A stretch of DNA of 56,292 nucleotides from Curtobacterium sp. MCBD17_032 (lineage in GTDB: Bacteria; Actinomycetota; Actinomycetes; Actinomycetales; Microbacteriaceae). Below the pieces are notes generated by a model, which saw only the letters and a program-made list of their open reading frames with translations, was not told the origin of the DNA and made no database searches. Both the position numbers and the translations under genes were made by a program. The stretch lies in contig NZ_QKTO01000017.1 in the NCBI RefSeq assembly GCF_003234855.1, forward strand, positions 1 to 56,292. Reading direction: 5' to 3'. Below, piece after piece: positions 48,894 through 56,292 of this stretch (positions within the stretch are counted from its first letter, which is position 1; the number at the start of each line of letters is the position of its first letter).

Positions 48894-50663
48894 CTACCAG
48901 GTGGACGGGTAGGTCCGCGCCTCGGTCGTGGAGGGGGCGACTCGGTACTTCTCGAGCACCTGGGACATGAGTGTGCGGAACGCCGGAGCCGCTCCGCTGG
49001 ACCACTTGGTGGCCTGCGGCTTCGTGAACGTCACCGTGACAACATACTGGGGGTCCTCGGCGGGTGCCATTCCGGCCACCGAGATCACGCGCTCCGCGCC
49101 GTAGCCCTTCGCGCCGTCCGCGACCTCGGCCGTGCCGGTCTTCGCCGCGATGTTGTAGCCGGAGATCGGCTTCATGCCGACGAGCGTGCCGCCGGTGACG
49201 ACGCTCTGCAGCATGTCGACCGTCTGGGACGCCGCCTGCTCGGAGACCACCCGCTTGCTCTGCACGTCGGGCGCGTCGATCGTCTTCCCGTCGGCGGTCT
49301 CGCAGCCCTTCACCATGTGCAGCGGGATCCGGACGCCGTCGTTCGCGAGCGTCTGGTAGACGCTCGACACCTGCATCGCGGTCGTGACGATGCCCTGGCC
49401 GAACATCGAGTTGATGTCGGTCTGCTGGTCCCACTGCGGGCTCGCGCCGTAGTCCATCGTCGGCTGACCCGGGTAGTCGATGGCCGGCTCCGGCTCGAAG
49501 AGCCCGAAGTCACGCATCACGTCGTACCGCTGCTGGGTCGACATCTTCGCGCCGAGGTCCGTGATCCCGACGTTCGAGGAGTCGCGCAGGATCCCGGTGA
49601 GGGTGAGGTTCTCGGTCGGGTGGAACTCCGAGTCGTGGATGGTGCCGCCCCAGGGGAACGTCCTCGAGTACGGCACCACGACCTGCGTGGTCGGGCTGGC
49701 GAGCCCCTTGTCGATGAGCGCGGCGGCGATCGCGGCCTTGATCGTCGACCCGGGCTCGTACGACGCGGTCAGCGCCCGGGAACCGTAGGCGCCGGGGTCG
49801 GTCGTCGCGTCGACGTCGTTCGGGTCGACCGTCGGGTAGTCCGCGACGGCGAGCACCTCGCCCGTCTTCGCGTTGACCACCGTCGCGGTCGCGGACTCCG
49901 CGCGGAGCTGCTGTGCGGCGTCGGCGATGTCCTGCGACGCCATGTACTGCAGGTCGCTGTCGATGGTGGTGACGAGCGTGCCGCCGTCCTGCGCCGGCTT
50001 CTTCGTGACGGTGCTGCCCGGGAGCTGCACGCCGTCCTCGCCGCGCTCGTACGTCTCGGAGCCGTTCGTCCCGGCGAGGCACTGCTGGTAGGCGAGTTCG
50101 AGCCCGGCCTGGGCGCCGTCCGTCCCCATGAAGCCGGTGACGTTCCCCGTGGCAGCGCCGGTCGGGTACGACCTCGCTGCCTGCTGCTCGGGGTAGAGCC
50201 AGGGGATCTGCAGAGCCCGGACTGCCTCGTAGTGCTTCACGTCGATGCCCTTGACCAGGTACGCGAAGTCCGACCCCGGATCGGCGGCGATGGCCTTCTG
50301 CATCGTCGCGACGTCGCCCCCCGACGCCCGTGCGACCGCGGTGAGCGCTTGCTCGACCGTGACGTCCTTGACGCGGCTCCCGCCGAGCTTGCCCTCGAAC
50401 CCCTTCACCAGTCGGGGCGACGTCGTGATGTTGTACCGGACGACGCTCTCGGCCAGTGCGGTGCCGTTCCGGTCCACGATGGACCCGCGCGTGCCGTACA
50501 GGGTCACCGGGATGCTGCGCTTCGACTCGGCGGCCTTCGTCAGTTCCGCGGCCTGGACGACCTGGATGTCGACCAGGCGGACGACGAACACCGCCACGAG
50601 CGCGATGACGGCGATCATGACGACGCTGTAGCGGAGCCGACGGTAGCGGAGGGTCTTCGTCAC
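48894..50663 (-). CDS. ftsI: Peptidoglycan transpeptidase FtsI (class B PBP, PBP3)
   Basis: A 589-residue septal crosslinking enzyme and beta-lactam target. One membrane helix (about 13-31), a pedestal domain, then the transpeptidase domain with Ser306 in STIK (306-309), SSN at 362-364 and KTG at 508-510. It works with FtsW, encoded further down the cluster. It starts with GTG at 50663, with a weak GGAAAGG upstream, 34 bp after ftsL. The murE start follows 33 bp after its stop. Confidence 0.96.
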   Translation of the reverse strand: MTKTLRYRRLRYSVVMIAVIALVAVFVVRLVDIQVVQAAELTKAAESKRSIPVTLYGTRGSIVDRNGTALAESVVRYNITTSPRLVKGFEGKLGGSRVKDVTVEQALTAVARASGGDVATMQKAIAADPGSDFAYLVKGIDVKHYEAVRALQIPWLYPEQQAARSYPTGAATGNVTGFMGTDGAQAGLELAYQQCLAGTNGSETYERGEDGVQLPGSTVTKKPAQDGGTLVTTIDSDLQYMASQDIADAAQQLRAESATATVVNAKTGEVLAVADYPTVDPNDVDATTDPGAYGSRALTASYEPGSTIKAAIAAALIDKGLASPTTQVVVPYSRTFPWGGTIHDSEFHPTENLTLTGILRDSSNVGITDLGAKMSTQQRYDVMRDFGLFEPEPAIDYPGQPTMDYGASPQWDQQTDINSMFGQGIVTTAMQVSSVYQTLANDGVRIPLHMVKGCETADGKTIDAPDVQSKRVVSEQAASQTVDMLQSVVTGGTLVGMKPISGYNIAAKTGTAEVADGAKGYGAERVISVAGMAPAEDPQYVVTVTFTKPQATKWSSGAAPAFRTLMSQVLEKYRVAPSTTEARTYPSTW

Positions 50664-50697
50664 GAGCGGCCTTTCCGGGATGGAGCTGAGCCGTGGG

Positions 50698-51390
50698 TCA
50701 CCGGGTCGTCGGTGCCTGGAGCTGGTTCGGGTCGGACTCTACGGACGACGCCGCGGAACCCTGGTCCGACGCGCTGGCCCCGCCGGTGTTCGCAGCGTCG
50801 GTGTTCGCAGCGTCCGTCGCGGGCGCGGGTGCTGCCGGGGCACCGGCTGCCGGTGCCGCGTCCGACGCGCCGGTCTCCTTGCTCGTCGTGGTGTCCCCGG
50901 GCCGGGCCACGACCGGGACGTCACCGAGCAGGGAGTTCGGGACCTGGTTCGCGGTGTTCCCCGTCGCTTCCTCCGGGGTCGCGGGCTTCGGCGTGCCGTA
51001 CACCGTGCCGGTCTTCGGGTCGAGGTACACGGGCGTCGAGTTGGCGATCATCCCGAGGGCCTGCGCGTTCCGGGCCAGGTTCTGTGGCGACTCGAGCACC
51101 TTGAGCTCCTCGGACAGCGACGCCTGCGTCCGCGTCAGCCCGGTCTGCTCGCTCTTCAGGGAGCTGAGCGTGTAGGCGCCCTGGCTGAGCGCCATGCTGA
51201 TGCCCAGCTGGGCGAGGAGCAGGACGCCGAGCGCCGCGATCGCCACGACGGCGTACGCGACCCGCGGGCGGGCTCGCCGCTGCGCCCTGGTCGGGGCGAC
51301 CTCGACGAGCTCCGGGCGACGGTCACGGTCGGGGCGCGGGGCACGCGACGGGGCGACGGCAGGGTCGACGAGTGCGAGGTTCGTGCTCAT
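50698..51390 (-). CDS. ftsL: FtsL-like divisome protein with long C-terminal tail
   Basis: A 230-residue bitopic protein. One membrane helix spans about 44-66, followed by a leucine-heptad coiled coil (SSLKSEQTGLTRTQASLSEEL) to about 101, as in FtsL, which pairs with FtsB and FtsQ. Position between rsmH and ftsI is the classic ftsL site. Residues from about 130 to 230 form an Ala/Pro/Thr/Ser-rich outer tail without visible domains, much longer than the roughly 100-120 residues of ordinary FtsL. ATG at 51390, one base after the rsmH stop. Sequence identity to FtsL is weak, so the call leans on position. Confidence 0.75.
   Translation of the reverse strand: MSTNLALVDPAVAPSRAPRPDRDRRPELVEVAPTRAQRRARPRVAYAVVAIAALGVLLLAQLGISMALSQGAYTLSSLKSEQTGLTRTQASLSEELKVLESPQNLARNAQALGMIANSTPVYLDPKTGTVYGTPKPATPEEATGNTANQVPNSLLGDVPVVARPGDTTTSKETGASDAAPAAGAPAAPAPATDAANTDAANTGGASASDQGSAASSVESDPNQLQAPTTR
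50785..50814. repeat. 15-bp perfect tandem duplication in the ftsL tail
   Basis: GGTGTTCGCAGCGTC occurs twice in a row (50785-50799 and 50800-50814), encoding the repeated DAANT of the FtsL tail. It keeps the frame and shows the tail can grow by slippage. Confidence 0.9.
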
Positions 51391-51391
51391 G

Positions 51392-52345
51392 TCACTTCCG
51401 GATCCGCTCGGCCGCACGCAGACGTACGGGGGTAGCTCGGGGGTTGGCGGCGCGCTCGGCCTCGTCGGCCTGTTCCGCGCCCTTCACGACGAGGGTGAAG
51501 GTCGGCGCGTGCTCGGGGAGTTCCACCGGCAGGTCGGCCGGTGCACTCGACGTCGTGCGCTCGACGAGGGCCCGCTTGACGATGCGGTCCTCGAGCGACT
51601 GGTAGGACTCGACGACCAGACGGCCGCCGACCCGGATGCGGTCGAGCGCTGCGGGGATCGCGCGCTCGAGGACGCTCAACTCGGCGTTGACCTCGATCCG
51701 CAGCGCCTGGAACACCCGCTTCGCAGGGTGTCCCTGGCGCTGGATCGCGACCGGAGTCGCGTCGTGGAGCACCTGGACGAGGTCACCGGACATCGTGAAG
51801 GGCGTGGTCGCCCGCCGTTCGACGATCGCCTTCGCGTAGCGGGCGGCGAGCTTCTCCTCGCCGTAACGCTGGAAGATCCGGCGGAGTTCGCGCTCGTCGT
51901 ACTCGGCGAGGACCTCGGCCGCGGTGATGCCCTGCGTCCGGTCCATCCGCATGTCGAGCGGGGCGTCCTGGCTGTAGGCGAAGCCGCGCTCGGCGCGGTC
52001 GAGCTGGAGCGACGAGACGCCGAGGTCGAACAGGACGCCGTCGACCTCGGCGATGCCGAGGCCGTCGAGCGCCGCGGGCAGGTCGTCGTACACCGTGTGC
52101 ACGAGGTGCACCCGGTCGCCGAAGCGCGCAAGCCGGTCCCCTGCGATGCCGAGCGCGTCGGTGTCGCGGTCGAGGCCGACCAGGGTCAGCTCGGGGAAGC
52201 GCTCGAGGAGCCCCGCCGAGTGCCCGCCCATGCCGAGCGTCGCGTCGACGACGACCTTGCCCGGCCCCTCGAGCGTCGGGGTGAAGAGGTCGACGATGCG
52301 CTCGAGCATGACGGGGGTGTGCGGGAAGTGTGCGGGTGTGCTCAT
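51392..52345 (-). CDS. rsmH: 16S rRNA (cytosine1402-N4)-methyltransferase RsmH
   Basis: A 317-residue SAM enzyme that methylates C1402 in the ribosomal P site. HTPVML at the N terminus, the SAM loop [10 protein letters not shown] (about 30-39), [12 protein letters not shown] and [14 protein letters not shown] are family hallmarks. I use ATG at 52345 ([13 protein letters not shown]); a frame to 52402 adds 19 poorly supported residues. Second gene of the dcw cluster. The 105-bp gap after mraZ has a CCTGACAC/GTGTCAGG hairpin (52395-52420) that might attenuate or just separate the genes. Confidence 0.96.
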   Translation of the reverse strand: MSTPAHFPHTPVMLERIVDLFTPTLEGPGKVVVDATLGMGGHSAGLLERFPELTLVGLDRDTDALGIAGDRLARFGDRVHLVHTVYDDLPAALDGLGIAEVDGVLFDLGVSSLQLDRAERGFAYSQDAPLDMRMDRTQGITAAEVLAEYDERELRRIFQRYGEEKLAARYAKAIVERRATTPFTMSGDLVQVLHDATPVAIQRQGHPAKRVFQALRIEVNAELSVLERAIPAALDRIRVGGRLVVESYQSLEDRIVKRALVERTTSSAPADLPVELPEHAPTFTLVVKGAEQADEAERAANPRATPVRLRAAERIRK

Positions 52346-52450
52346 GTGCGCCCCTGCTCTCCTGGGCCGCGGGTCCGGATCCCCATCCATGCGACCTGAC
52401 ACCGGGGAAGGTGTGTCAGGGCTTCACGGCTGGGAGTCCCGATCCGCGGA

Positions 52451-52882
52451 TCAGAAGATGCCCGGGATCACCTCCTCGTCGTTCTCGGCGAAGGCCTCCT
52501 CGGCCTCGGCGTAGTAGGCCTCCCATGCGCTGGTCGACCAGATCTCGGCACGGTCACCGCTGCCGATGACCGTCAGGTCCCGCTCGAGCCCCGCGTACTC
52601 GCGGAGGTTCTGCGGGATCGTGACGCGGTTTTGCTTGTCGGGCTGCTCCGCGCTCGCTCCGGAGAGGAACAGGCGCATGTAGTCACGGGTGCGCTTGGAC
52701 GTCATCGGGGCCTGCCGGATGCGCTCGTGGATCTCCTCGAACGTCCGGCTGCTGAAGACGACCACGCACCGCTCCTGGCCACGGGTCATGACGAGTCCCC
52801 CGGACAGCTCGTCCCGGAACTTGGCGGGGAGGATCACGCGACCCTTCTCGTCGAGCTTCGGGGCATGGGTACCGAGCAGCAC
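52451..52882 (-). CDS. mraZ: Transcriptional regulator MraZ
   Basis: A 143-residue DNA-binding protein with two SpoVT/AbrB-type halves ([24 protein letters not shown] near 3-26; [19 protein letters not shown] near 78-96). It represses or tunes its own dcw operon by binding phased repeats. I use the GTG at 52882, with GGGAGG eight bases upstream; this gives exactly the common family length. The C terminus is acidic. The candidate operator is at 52901-52946. Confidence 0.96.
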   Translation of the reverse strand: MLLGTHAPKLDEKGRVILPAKFRDELSGGLVMTRGQERCVVVFSSRTFEEIHERIRQAPMTSKRTRDYMRLFLSGASAEQPDKQNRVTIPQNLREYAGLERDLTVIGSGDRAEIWSTSAWEAYYAEAEEAFAENDEEVIPGIF

Positions 52883-52900
52883 GTCGGGGCCTCCCCTCAG

Positions 52901-52946
52901 CTCCACTCGTCGTCGTCATCCTCCACGGTACTCCACTTCCCTCCAC
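52901..52946 (-). promoter_or_regulatory. MraZ operator: phased GTGGAG boxes before mraZ
   Basis: On the minus strand GTGGAG occurs at 52946-52941, 52936-52931, 52926-52921 and 52906-52901, all on a strict 10-bp grid with one step skipped. GTGGGA at 52967-52962 is a near match. MraZ of other bacteria binds direct repeats with a 10-bp period, so this is the expected autoregulatory site. A -10 candidate TACCGT (52930-52925) lies between two boxes; bound MraZ would cover it. No -35 is clear. Confidence 0.8.
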
Positions 52947-53062
52947 TTCGCTGTGCAAACGTCCCACTCGGGCGTCCCGGCACCCCCTACTGGGGGTGTC
53001 CGGCGCGCGCCGCCCCACGCCTCGCCCCCGGATCCGCGCGGATCCGGTGGTGACGGCCTCCG

Positions 53063-53078
53063 GTGGAGCGGAGTGGAG
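53063..53078 (+). promoter_or_regulatory. Second pair of GTGGAG boxes, opposite orientation
   Basis: GTGGAG at 53063-53068 and 53073-53078 on the plus strand, again exactly 10 bp apart. The pair lies in the 291-bp gap between mraZ and DUF3040, about 120 bp from the mraZ operator and pointing the other way. Confidence 0.5.
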
Positions 53079-53122
53079 GGGAATCCACGGGACGAGTGCC
53101 CGGACGCCGCTCGGGGGGCACG

Positions 53123-53155
53123 AAAAACGGGGCCGGCCTGAGAAGGCCGACCCCG
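53123..53155 (-). terminator. Intrinsic terminator of the DUF3040 gene
   Basis: CGGGGCCGGCCT (53128-53139) pairs with AGGCCGACCCCG (53144-53155) with one mismatch and a 4-base loop. Read on the minus strand the stem is followed by TTTTT (53127-53123), a true T run and the only one of this kind seen here. It lies 18 bp past the DUF3040 stop. Confidence 0.85.
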
Positions 53156-53170
53156 TGGAGGGATGTGGAG
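53155..53170 (+). promoter_or_regulatory. Third pair of GTGGAG boxes at the 3' end of the DUF3040 gene
   Basis: GTGGAG at 53155-53160 and 53165-53170 on the plus strand, 10 bp apart, between the DUF3040 stop codon and its terminator stem. Same spacing and sequence as the mraZ operator. Confidence 0.45.
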
Positions 53171-53173
53171 GAG

Positions 53174-53575
53174 CTAGTCCTGCTGGTTGCGCTTGTCCCA
53201 GCGCTCGTTCATCCGGTCGATGAACGACCCGCCGGAGGATCCGCGTGCGGCACGGGACGACCCGCGGGCCGCCGGACCGGAGGTCGCGCTCCGGGTGGGG
53301 CGTGCGGTCGGGGTACGACCGCCGGGGCGCAGGGCGAAGAGGACCCCGCCGAGCATGACCACGAACCCCAGCACGCCGATCAGGGGCTGCTTGATGACCA
53401 GGCCCAGCACGATCACCCCGACGCCGGCGAGGCCGATGAGGACGCCGATCGTGATGGCGGTGTACGTCGGACGTCCCTGGCGGCGGCTGACGCGCGCCAC
53501 GAAGTCGGAGTCGTTCTGGTAGAGGCTCCGCTCCATCTCTTCGAGGAGGCGCTGCTCTTGCTCCGAGAGTGGCAT
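53174..53575 (-). CDS. DUF3040 membrane protein
   Basis: A 133-residue actinobacterial protein of unknown function (Rv2169c family). It begins with the conserved MPLSEQEQRLLEEMERSLYQNDSDF (an amphipathic helix split here over residues 1-25), followed by two hydrophobic helices (about 39-58 and 63-81) and a tail rich in Arg, Ser, Gly and Thr. The ATG at 53575 is divergent from idsA. The location next to mraZ is conserved in Actinobacteria, which suggests a link with cell wall or division, not shown directly. Confidence 0.88.
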   Translation of the reverse strand: MPLSEQEQRLLEEMERSLYQNDSDFVARVSRRQGRPTYTAITIGVLIGLAGVGVIVLGLVIKQPLIGVLGFVVMLGGVLFALRPGGRTPTARPTRSATSGPAARGSSRAARGSSGGSFIDRMNERWDKRNQQD

Positions 53576-53646
53576 CTTGGTTCCCTCTTGTTCTTGGGAT
53601 CGACGCGGTGGAAGGGGTGGATCGATCTTACGACCGGGCCACCCAC

Positions 53647-53652
53647 TAAGGT
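53647..53652 (+). promoter_or_regulatory. Candidate -10 element (TAAGGT) for leaderless idsA
   Basis: TAAGGT ends seven bases before the GTG at 53660, so transcription would begin at or one base before the start codon. Two loose GTGGAR/T boxes (53608-53613 and 53617-53622) lie about 25-40 bp upstream. Confidence 0.45.
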
Positions 53653-53659
53653 AAGGACC

Positions 53660-54778
53660 GTGGCTGAGAGTACGCGATTAGTGGACCTCGTCTCGGCGCG
53701 GATCGATCGGGCTCTCGACGAGCAGCGCGACCGCCTCGCGGCGATCAGTCCGGATCTGCTCCCCTTCGACACGTTCGCGCGTGACCTGCTCGCCGGCGGC
53801 AAGCGGTTCCGCGCCCTGTTCTGCTACTGGGGCTGGCAGTCCGTGGCCGGGCGGAGTGGGTCGTTCGACCCGCTGTCCGAGGGGTCCCGCCAGACCACCG
53901 CCGAAGCCGTCGTCACCGCCGCTGCCGCGCTCGAGGTCTTCCACGCCGCCGCCCTCGTGCACGACGACATCATGGACCGATCGGACACCCGCCGCGGACG
54001 TCCGGCAGCGCACCGTCGGTACGAGTCACTGCACGCCGAGTCCGGCTGGGTCGGCGACCGGGCGCTCTACGGCACGAACGCCGCGCTCCTGCTCGGGGAC
54101 CTGCTGCTCTCGCTCAGCGACGCCGTCTTCGACGAGGCCCTCGCCCTCCTCGACCCGGTCCGGGCACGCATCGTCCGCCAGGAGTTCCACGCCATGCGGC
54201 TCGAGGTCACCGCCGGGCAGTACCTCGACATCCACGAGGAGACGGCCTGGCCGACCGTGGACGACGCCGAACAGCTCGTGCGCGCGCAACGGGTCATCGT
54301 CTTCAAGTCCGCGAAGTACTCGGTGGAGGCCCCCCTGCTCATCGGTGCGCTCATCGCCGGCGCGAGCGCGAACCAGCTCGACGGCCTGCGGTCGTTCGGC
54401 CTCCCCCTCGGCGTCGCCTACCAGCTGCGGGACGACATGCTCGGTGTCTTCGGGGACCCCGAGGTGACCGGCAAGCCCGCCGGCGACGACCTCCGCGAGG
54501 GCAAGCGCACCGTCCTCGTCGCCACCGCCCGGAAGGCCCTGCCGGTCGGTGCACGGCAACTGCTCGACGAGCTGCTCGGCGACCCGGACCTCGACGACGA
54601 CCAGGTGCAGATGCTCCGCGCCACGCTCACCGAGTCGGGCGCGGTCGGTGCAGTGGAACGGTCGATCGACCGGCACGTCCAGCGCGCCAAGGCCGCCCTC
54701 GACGCCGCACCGCTCAGCCCCTCGGCACGCGACCAGCTCGCGGCCCTCGCCGACACGGTCAGCAACCGCTCGGCCTGA
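53660..54778 (+). CDS. idsA: Polyprenyl diphosphate synthase (GGPP synthase type)
   Basis: A 372-residue trans-prenyltransferase that condenses isopentenyl diphosphate with allylic diphosphates. The first aspartate motif DDIMD is at 102-106, with RRGRP behind it; the second, DDMLG, is at 258-262, followed by GDDLREGKRT. The residues before the first motif (HAAALV) lack large aromatics at the usual length-setting positions, which would allow C20 or longer products; this is inference. Start: GTG at 53660. Order with DUF3040, mraZ and an Rv2175c-like gene matches mycobacterial idsA2. Confidence 0.88.
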   Translation: MAESTRLVDLVSARIDRALDEQRDRLAAISPDLLPFDTFARDLLAGGKRFRALFCYWGWQSVAGRSGSFDPLSEGSRQTTAEAVVTAAAALEVFHAAALVHDDIMDRSDTRRGRPAAHRRYESLHAESGWVGDRALYGTNAALLLGDLLLSLSDAVFDEALALLDPVRARIVRQEFHAMRLEVTAGQYLDIHEETAWPTVDDAEQLVRAQRVIVFKSAKYSVEAPLLIGALIAGASANQLDGLRSFGLPLGVAYQLRDDMLGVFGDPEVTGKPAGDDLREGKRTVLVATARKALPVGARQLLDELLGDPDLDDDQVQMLRATLTESGAVGAVERSIDRHVQRAKAALDAAPLSPSARDQLAALADTVSNRSA

Positions 54779-54804
54779 GCGCCCCACGCGGAGCGCGGTG
54801 GACC

Positions 54805-54818
54805 GACGGGAGGCCCGG
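54805..54818 (+). repeat. Copy of dispersed 14-mer after idsA
   Basis: GACGGGAGGCCCGG lies 26 bp past the idsA stop, the same sequence as each arm of the palindrome at 18016-18055. No mirrored arm is present nearby, so it is a half element. Confidence 0.6.
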
Positions 54819-54926
54819 CACCGGACGGTCCGCGGGCGCACGCCGGCAGGTCCGGGGCGACGCACCGGCGACTCCGGGTGTGACGCGCTGACGGAACGGG
54901 CAGCGGGCCGCGCCGACAGGTCGCGT

Positions 54927-55003
54927 CGGTCCGCCGGCCGGGTCGGTCGGACCGGCCGTGTCGGTCGGATCGTCCTGGCGGTCGGACGATCACCTCGGTC
55001 GGA
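54927..55003. repeat. 17-18-bp periodic CGGTCGGA array
   Basis: CGGTCGGA occurs at 54944, 54962, 54979 and 54996 (steps of 18, 17 and 17 bp), with an imperfect copy CGGTCCGC at 54927, also 17 bp away. It fills the end of the 234-bp gap between two convergent genes, ending 9 bp before the stop codon of the Rv2175c-like gene. The remaining gap holds only the 14-mer at 54805. Confidence 0.7.
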
Positions 55004-55012
55004 CGGTCCCGT

Positions 55013-55378
55013 CTAGAGGAGCGCCTGCGCGGCGCGACGCACTTCCGCCTTGCGGTTCGCCCGGAGGGCTGCGACTGGTGTCGTCCCCATCGCGTCGTCG
55101 GGCGTCAGCATCCAGCGCACCGCCTCGTCGTCGGTCAGTCCGTTGTCGCCGAGGACGATGAGCGTGCCGCGCAGTGCGGGGAGCGGCTCGGTCCCGTCCA
55201 GGAACTCGACGGGCACCCGGAGCACGCCGTCGACGCGGGCGGGCAGGAGCGTGCGCTCCTCGAACAGACGGTGGACTCGGCCGGGGCTCACGCCCAGCAG
55301 GTCGACCAGGTCGGGCACGGTCAACCAGCGTTCGGACAGGACGTCGTCTCCGGGAAGGATGGCACTCACGGGGACCAT
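55013..55378 (-). CDS. Rv2175c-like DNA-binding protein
   Basis: A 121-residue protein. A MerR-like winged helix-turn-helix occupies about residues 15-60 (LTVPDLVDLLGVSPGRVHRLFEERTLLPARV), followed by the C-terminal domain of the Rv2175c family (LRGTLIVLGDNGLTDDEAVRWMLTPDD). In M. tuberculosis the homologue is phosphorylated by PknL and loses DNA binding; no kinase is visible here before the window ends. ATG at 55378 is used; a GTG nine bases inside is possible. Convergent with idsA. Confidence 0.85.
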   Translation of the reverse strand: MVPVSAILPGDDVLSERWLTVPDLVDLLGVSPGRVHRLFEERTLLPARVDGVLRVPVEFLDGTEPLPALRGTLIVLGDNGLTDDEAVRWMLTPDDAMGTTPVAALRANRKAEVRRAAQALL

Positions 55379-55601
55379 CGTGCCAGAGCCGGACGGGCTC
55401 GGACAGCACCTGACGCCAGCTGACGTCGTCCCGGCGAACCGCGCGCTCCGGTCCGGGCACACCAGTCACATCCGCAACACCCGACTCTCTGGTTGACTTG
55501 GCATCCACAGCATGTCAGCGTGTGGTCACCTGTGCGTGCCGTGCGCGCACGGCCGCCAGAGCCACCCCGTGCCGACGACGTGCGGAGACAGGAGAACGAC
55601 C

Positions 55602-56292
55602 GTGGACAGGGACACGACCGCAGACGAGGCAGCGCGCCGCATCCGCTCCGCGCGCTTCGCGACGATGCCGATCGTCCTGGCCGGCACGATCGCCGTGACC
55701 GCCGGGCTCACCGGGCCGATCGCGCACGCCGAGCAGCGCCACGACGACGACACCGGCAAGCGCCACGTCGACGCGGACCGCGACGTCCGGGTCGACCGGA
55801 ACCTCGGCGCCCGCCCGGTGTTCGGCACCGCGGTGGCCCGCCCCGCGACGCCGGTCGCGACCACCGTCGCCGCCACCCGCAGCGCGACCCCCACGACGTA
55901 CACGGTGCAGCAGGGCGACACCGTCTCGGGCATCGCGGCCCGGTACGGGCTGTCGGCGCAGGAGATCCTCGTCCGCAACGGCCTCGGCTGGAACACCATC
56001 ATCCACGCCGGACAGACCCTCCGCCTCGCTTCGACCCCGGTCGGCGCCACGACCTCGCAGGCGTCCGCCACGGCGAGCTACCACGTCAAGCAGGGTGACA
56101 CCGTCTCCGGCATCGCCGCCAAGGTCGGCGTCTCGACCGCCGCGCTCCTCACCGCGAACGAGCTGTCGCAGCGCAGTGTGATCTACCCCGGCCAGACCCT
56201 CCGCGTCCCCGCGGGCACCGCCGGTGCGACGAAGACCGCGACCACCGCCGGCCCCGCCGCCCCGTCCGCCCCCGCCGCGTCCCCCTCGGCCG
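55602..56292 (+). CDS. Secreted LysM-domain protein (cut by window end)
   Basis: Starts with GTG at 55602 after AGGAG and runs open off the window, 230 codons seen. A hydrophobic stretch (about 23-44, MPIVLAGTIAVTAGLTGPIAHA) is a signal peptide or anchor. Two LysM domains follow at about 99-144 and 159-203 (both with QGDTVSGIAA), which bind GlcNAc-containing glycans of the cell wall, then an Ala/Pro/Thr-rich linker at the edge. The missing C-terminal part may carry a hydrolase (for example NlpC/P60 or a lytic transglycosylase). The 223-bp gap before it is divergent from the Rv2175c-like gene; TTGACT at 55493-55498 could be a -35, but no -10 fits. Confidence 0.85.
   Translation, partial: MDRDTTADEAARRIRSARFATMPIVLAGTIAVTAGLTGPIAHAEQRHDDDTGKRHVDADRDVRVDRNLGARPVFGTAVARPATPVATTVAATRSATPTTYTVQQGDTVSGIAARYGLSAQEILVRNGLGWNTIIHAGQTLRLASTPVGATTSQASATASYHVKQGDTVSGIAAKVGVSTAALLTANELSQRSVIYPGQTLRVPAGTAGATKTATTAGPAAPSAPAASPSA

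Overview
The window is about 70 % GC. Its genes are packed with 4-base start/stop overlaps, and starts are often GTG or TTG. Gene content and order (a dcw cluster without ftsA, with sepF, ylmG and divIVA after ftsZ; mraZ beside a DUF3040 gene, a polyprenyl synthase and an Rv2175c-like gene; cydABCD followed by leuS) point to an actinobacterium of the Microbacteriaceae, most like Curtobacterium. That assignment is inference from gene order and composition. The first 24 bases are not genomic: they are leftover Nextera/Tn5 adapter, so this is a draft contig end. I see no tRNA, rRNA, CRISPR array, insertion sequence or prophage.

Left part (25-19447). A truncated comEA-like gene, an 8-bp tandem repeat array, a prolyl iminopeptidase gene (pip) and leuS lie downstream of the cytochrome bd operon cydA-cydB-cydD-cydC, all on the minus strand. 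The cydA promoter region has a good -35/-10 pair with phased repeats just upstream. Next, on the minus strand, is a four-gene osmoprotectant-type ABC transporter in which every junction is a 4-base overlap. A TetR regulator diverges from two plus-strand genes: an App1/DUF2183 phosphatase-like protein and a GH15 glycosidase. A perfect 40-bp palindrome separates these from a divergent zwf.

Middle (19627-34170). The aa3-type cytochrome oxidase genes ctaC-ctaD-ctaF end at a strong hairpin. They are followed by an ErpA-type Fe-S carrier gene, an M20 dipeptidase gene and a divergent DUF3043 membrane protein gene. Then come pyrD, nrdR, hisD, dnaE, an RluD-type synthase gene and lspA on the minus strand. 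The cell therefore encodes both a bd oxidase (high oxygen affinity, non-pumping) and an aa3 oxidase (proton pumping).

Right part (34173-53170). This is a nearly complete division and cell wall cluster reading leftward from mraZ: mraZ, rsmH, ftsL, ftsI, murE, murF, mraY, murD, ftsW, murG, murC, ftsQ, ftsZ, yggS, sepF, yggT, divIVA, then lspA and the rluD-like gene. It makes UDP-MurNAc-pentapeptide, lipids I and II and the septal synthase, and couples them to the FtsZ ring. Phased GTGGAG boxes upstream of mraZ look like the MraZ operator. Further arrays of the same box lie in the gap behind the DUF3040 gene. The right end holds DUF3040, a leaderless idsA-type prenyl synthase, an Rv2175c-like DNA-binding protein and the start of a secreted two-LysM protein cut by the window edge.

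The main unexplained signals are: a dispersed GC-rich 14-mer (GACGGGAGGCSCGG) found in intergenic hairpins but also inside murF and at the start of yggS; the multiple MraZ-box arrays; the phased repeats before cydA; a 17-18-bp periodic CGGTCGGA array; and variant signature residues in MurE and Zwf.
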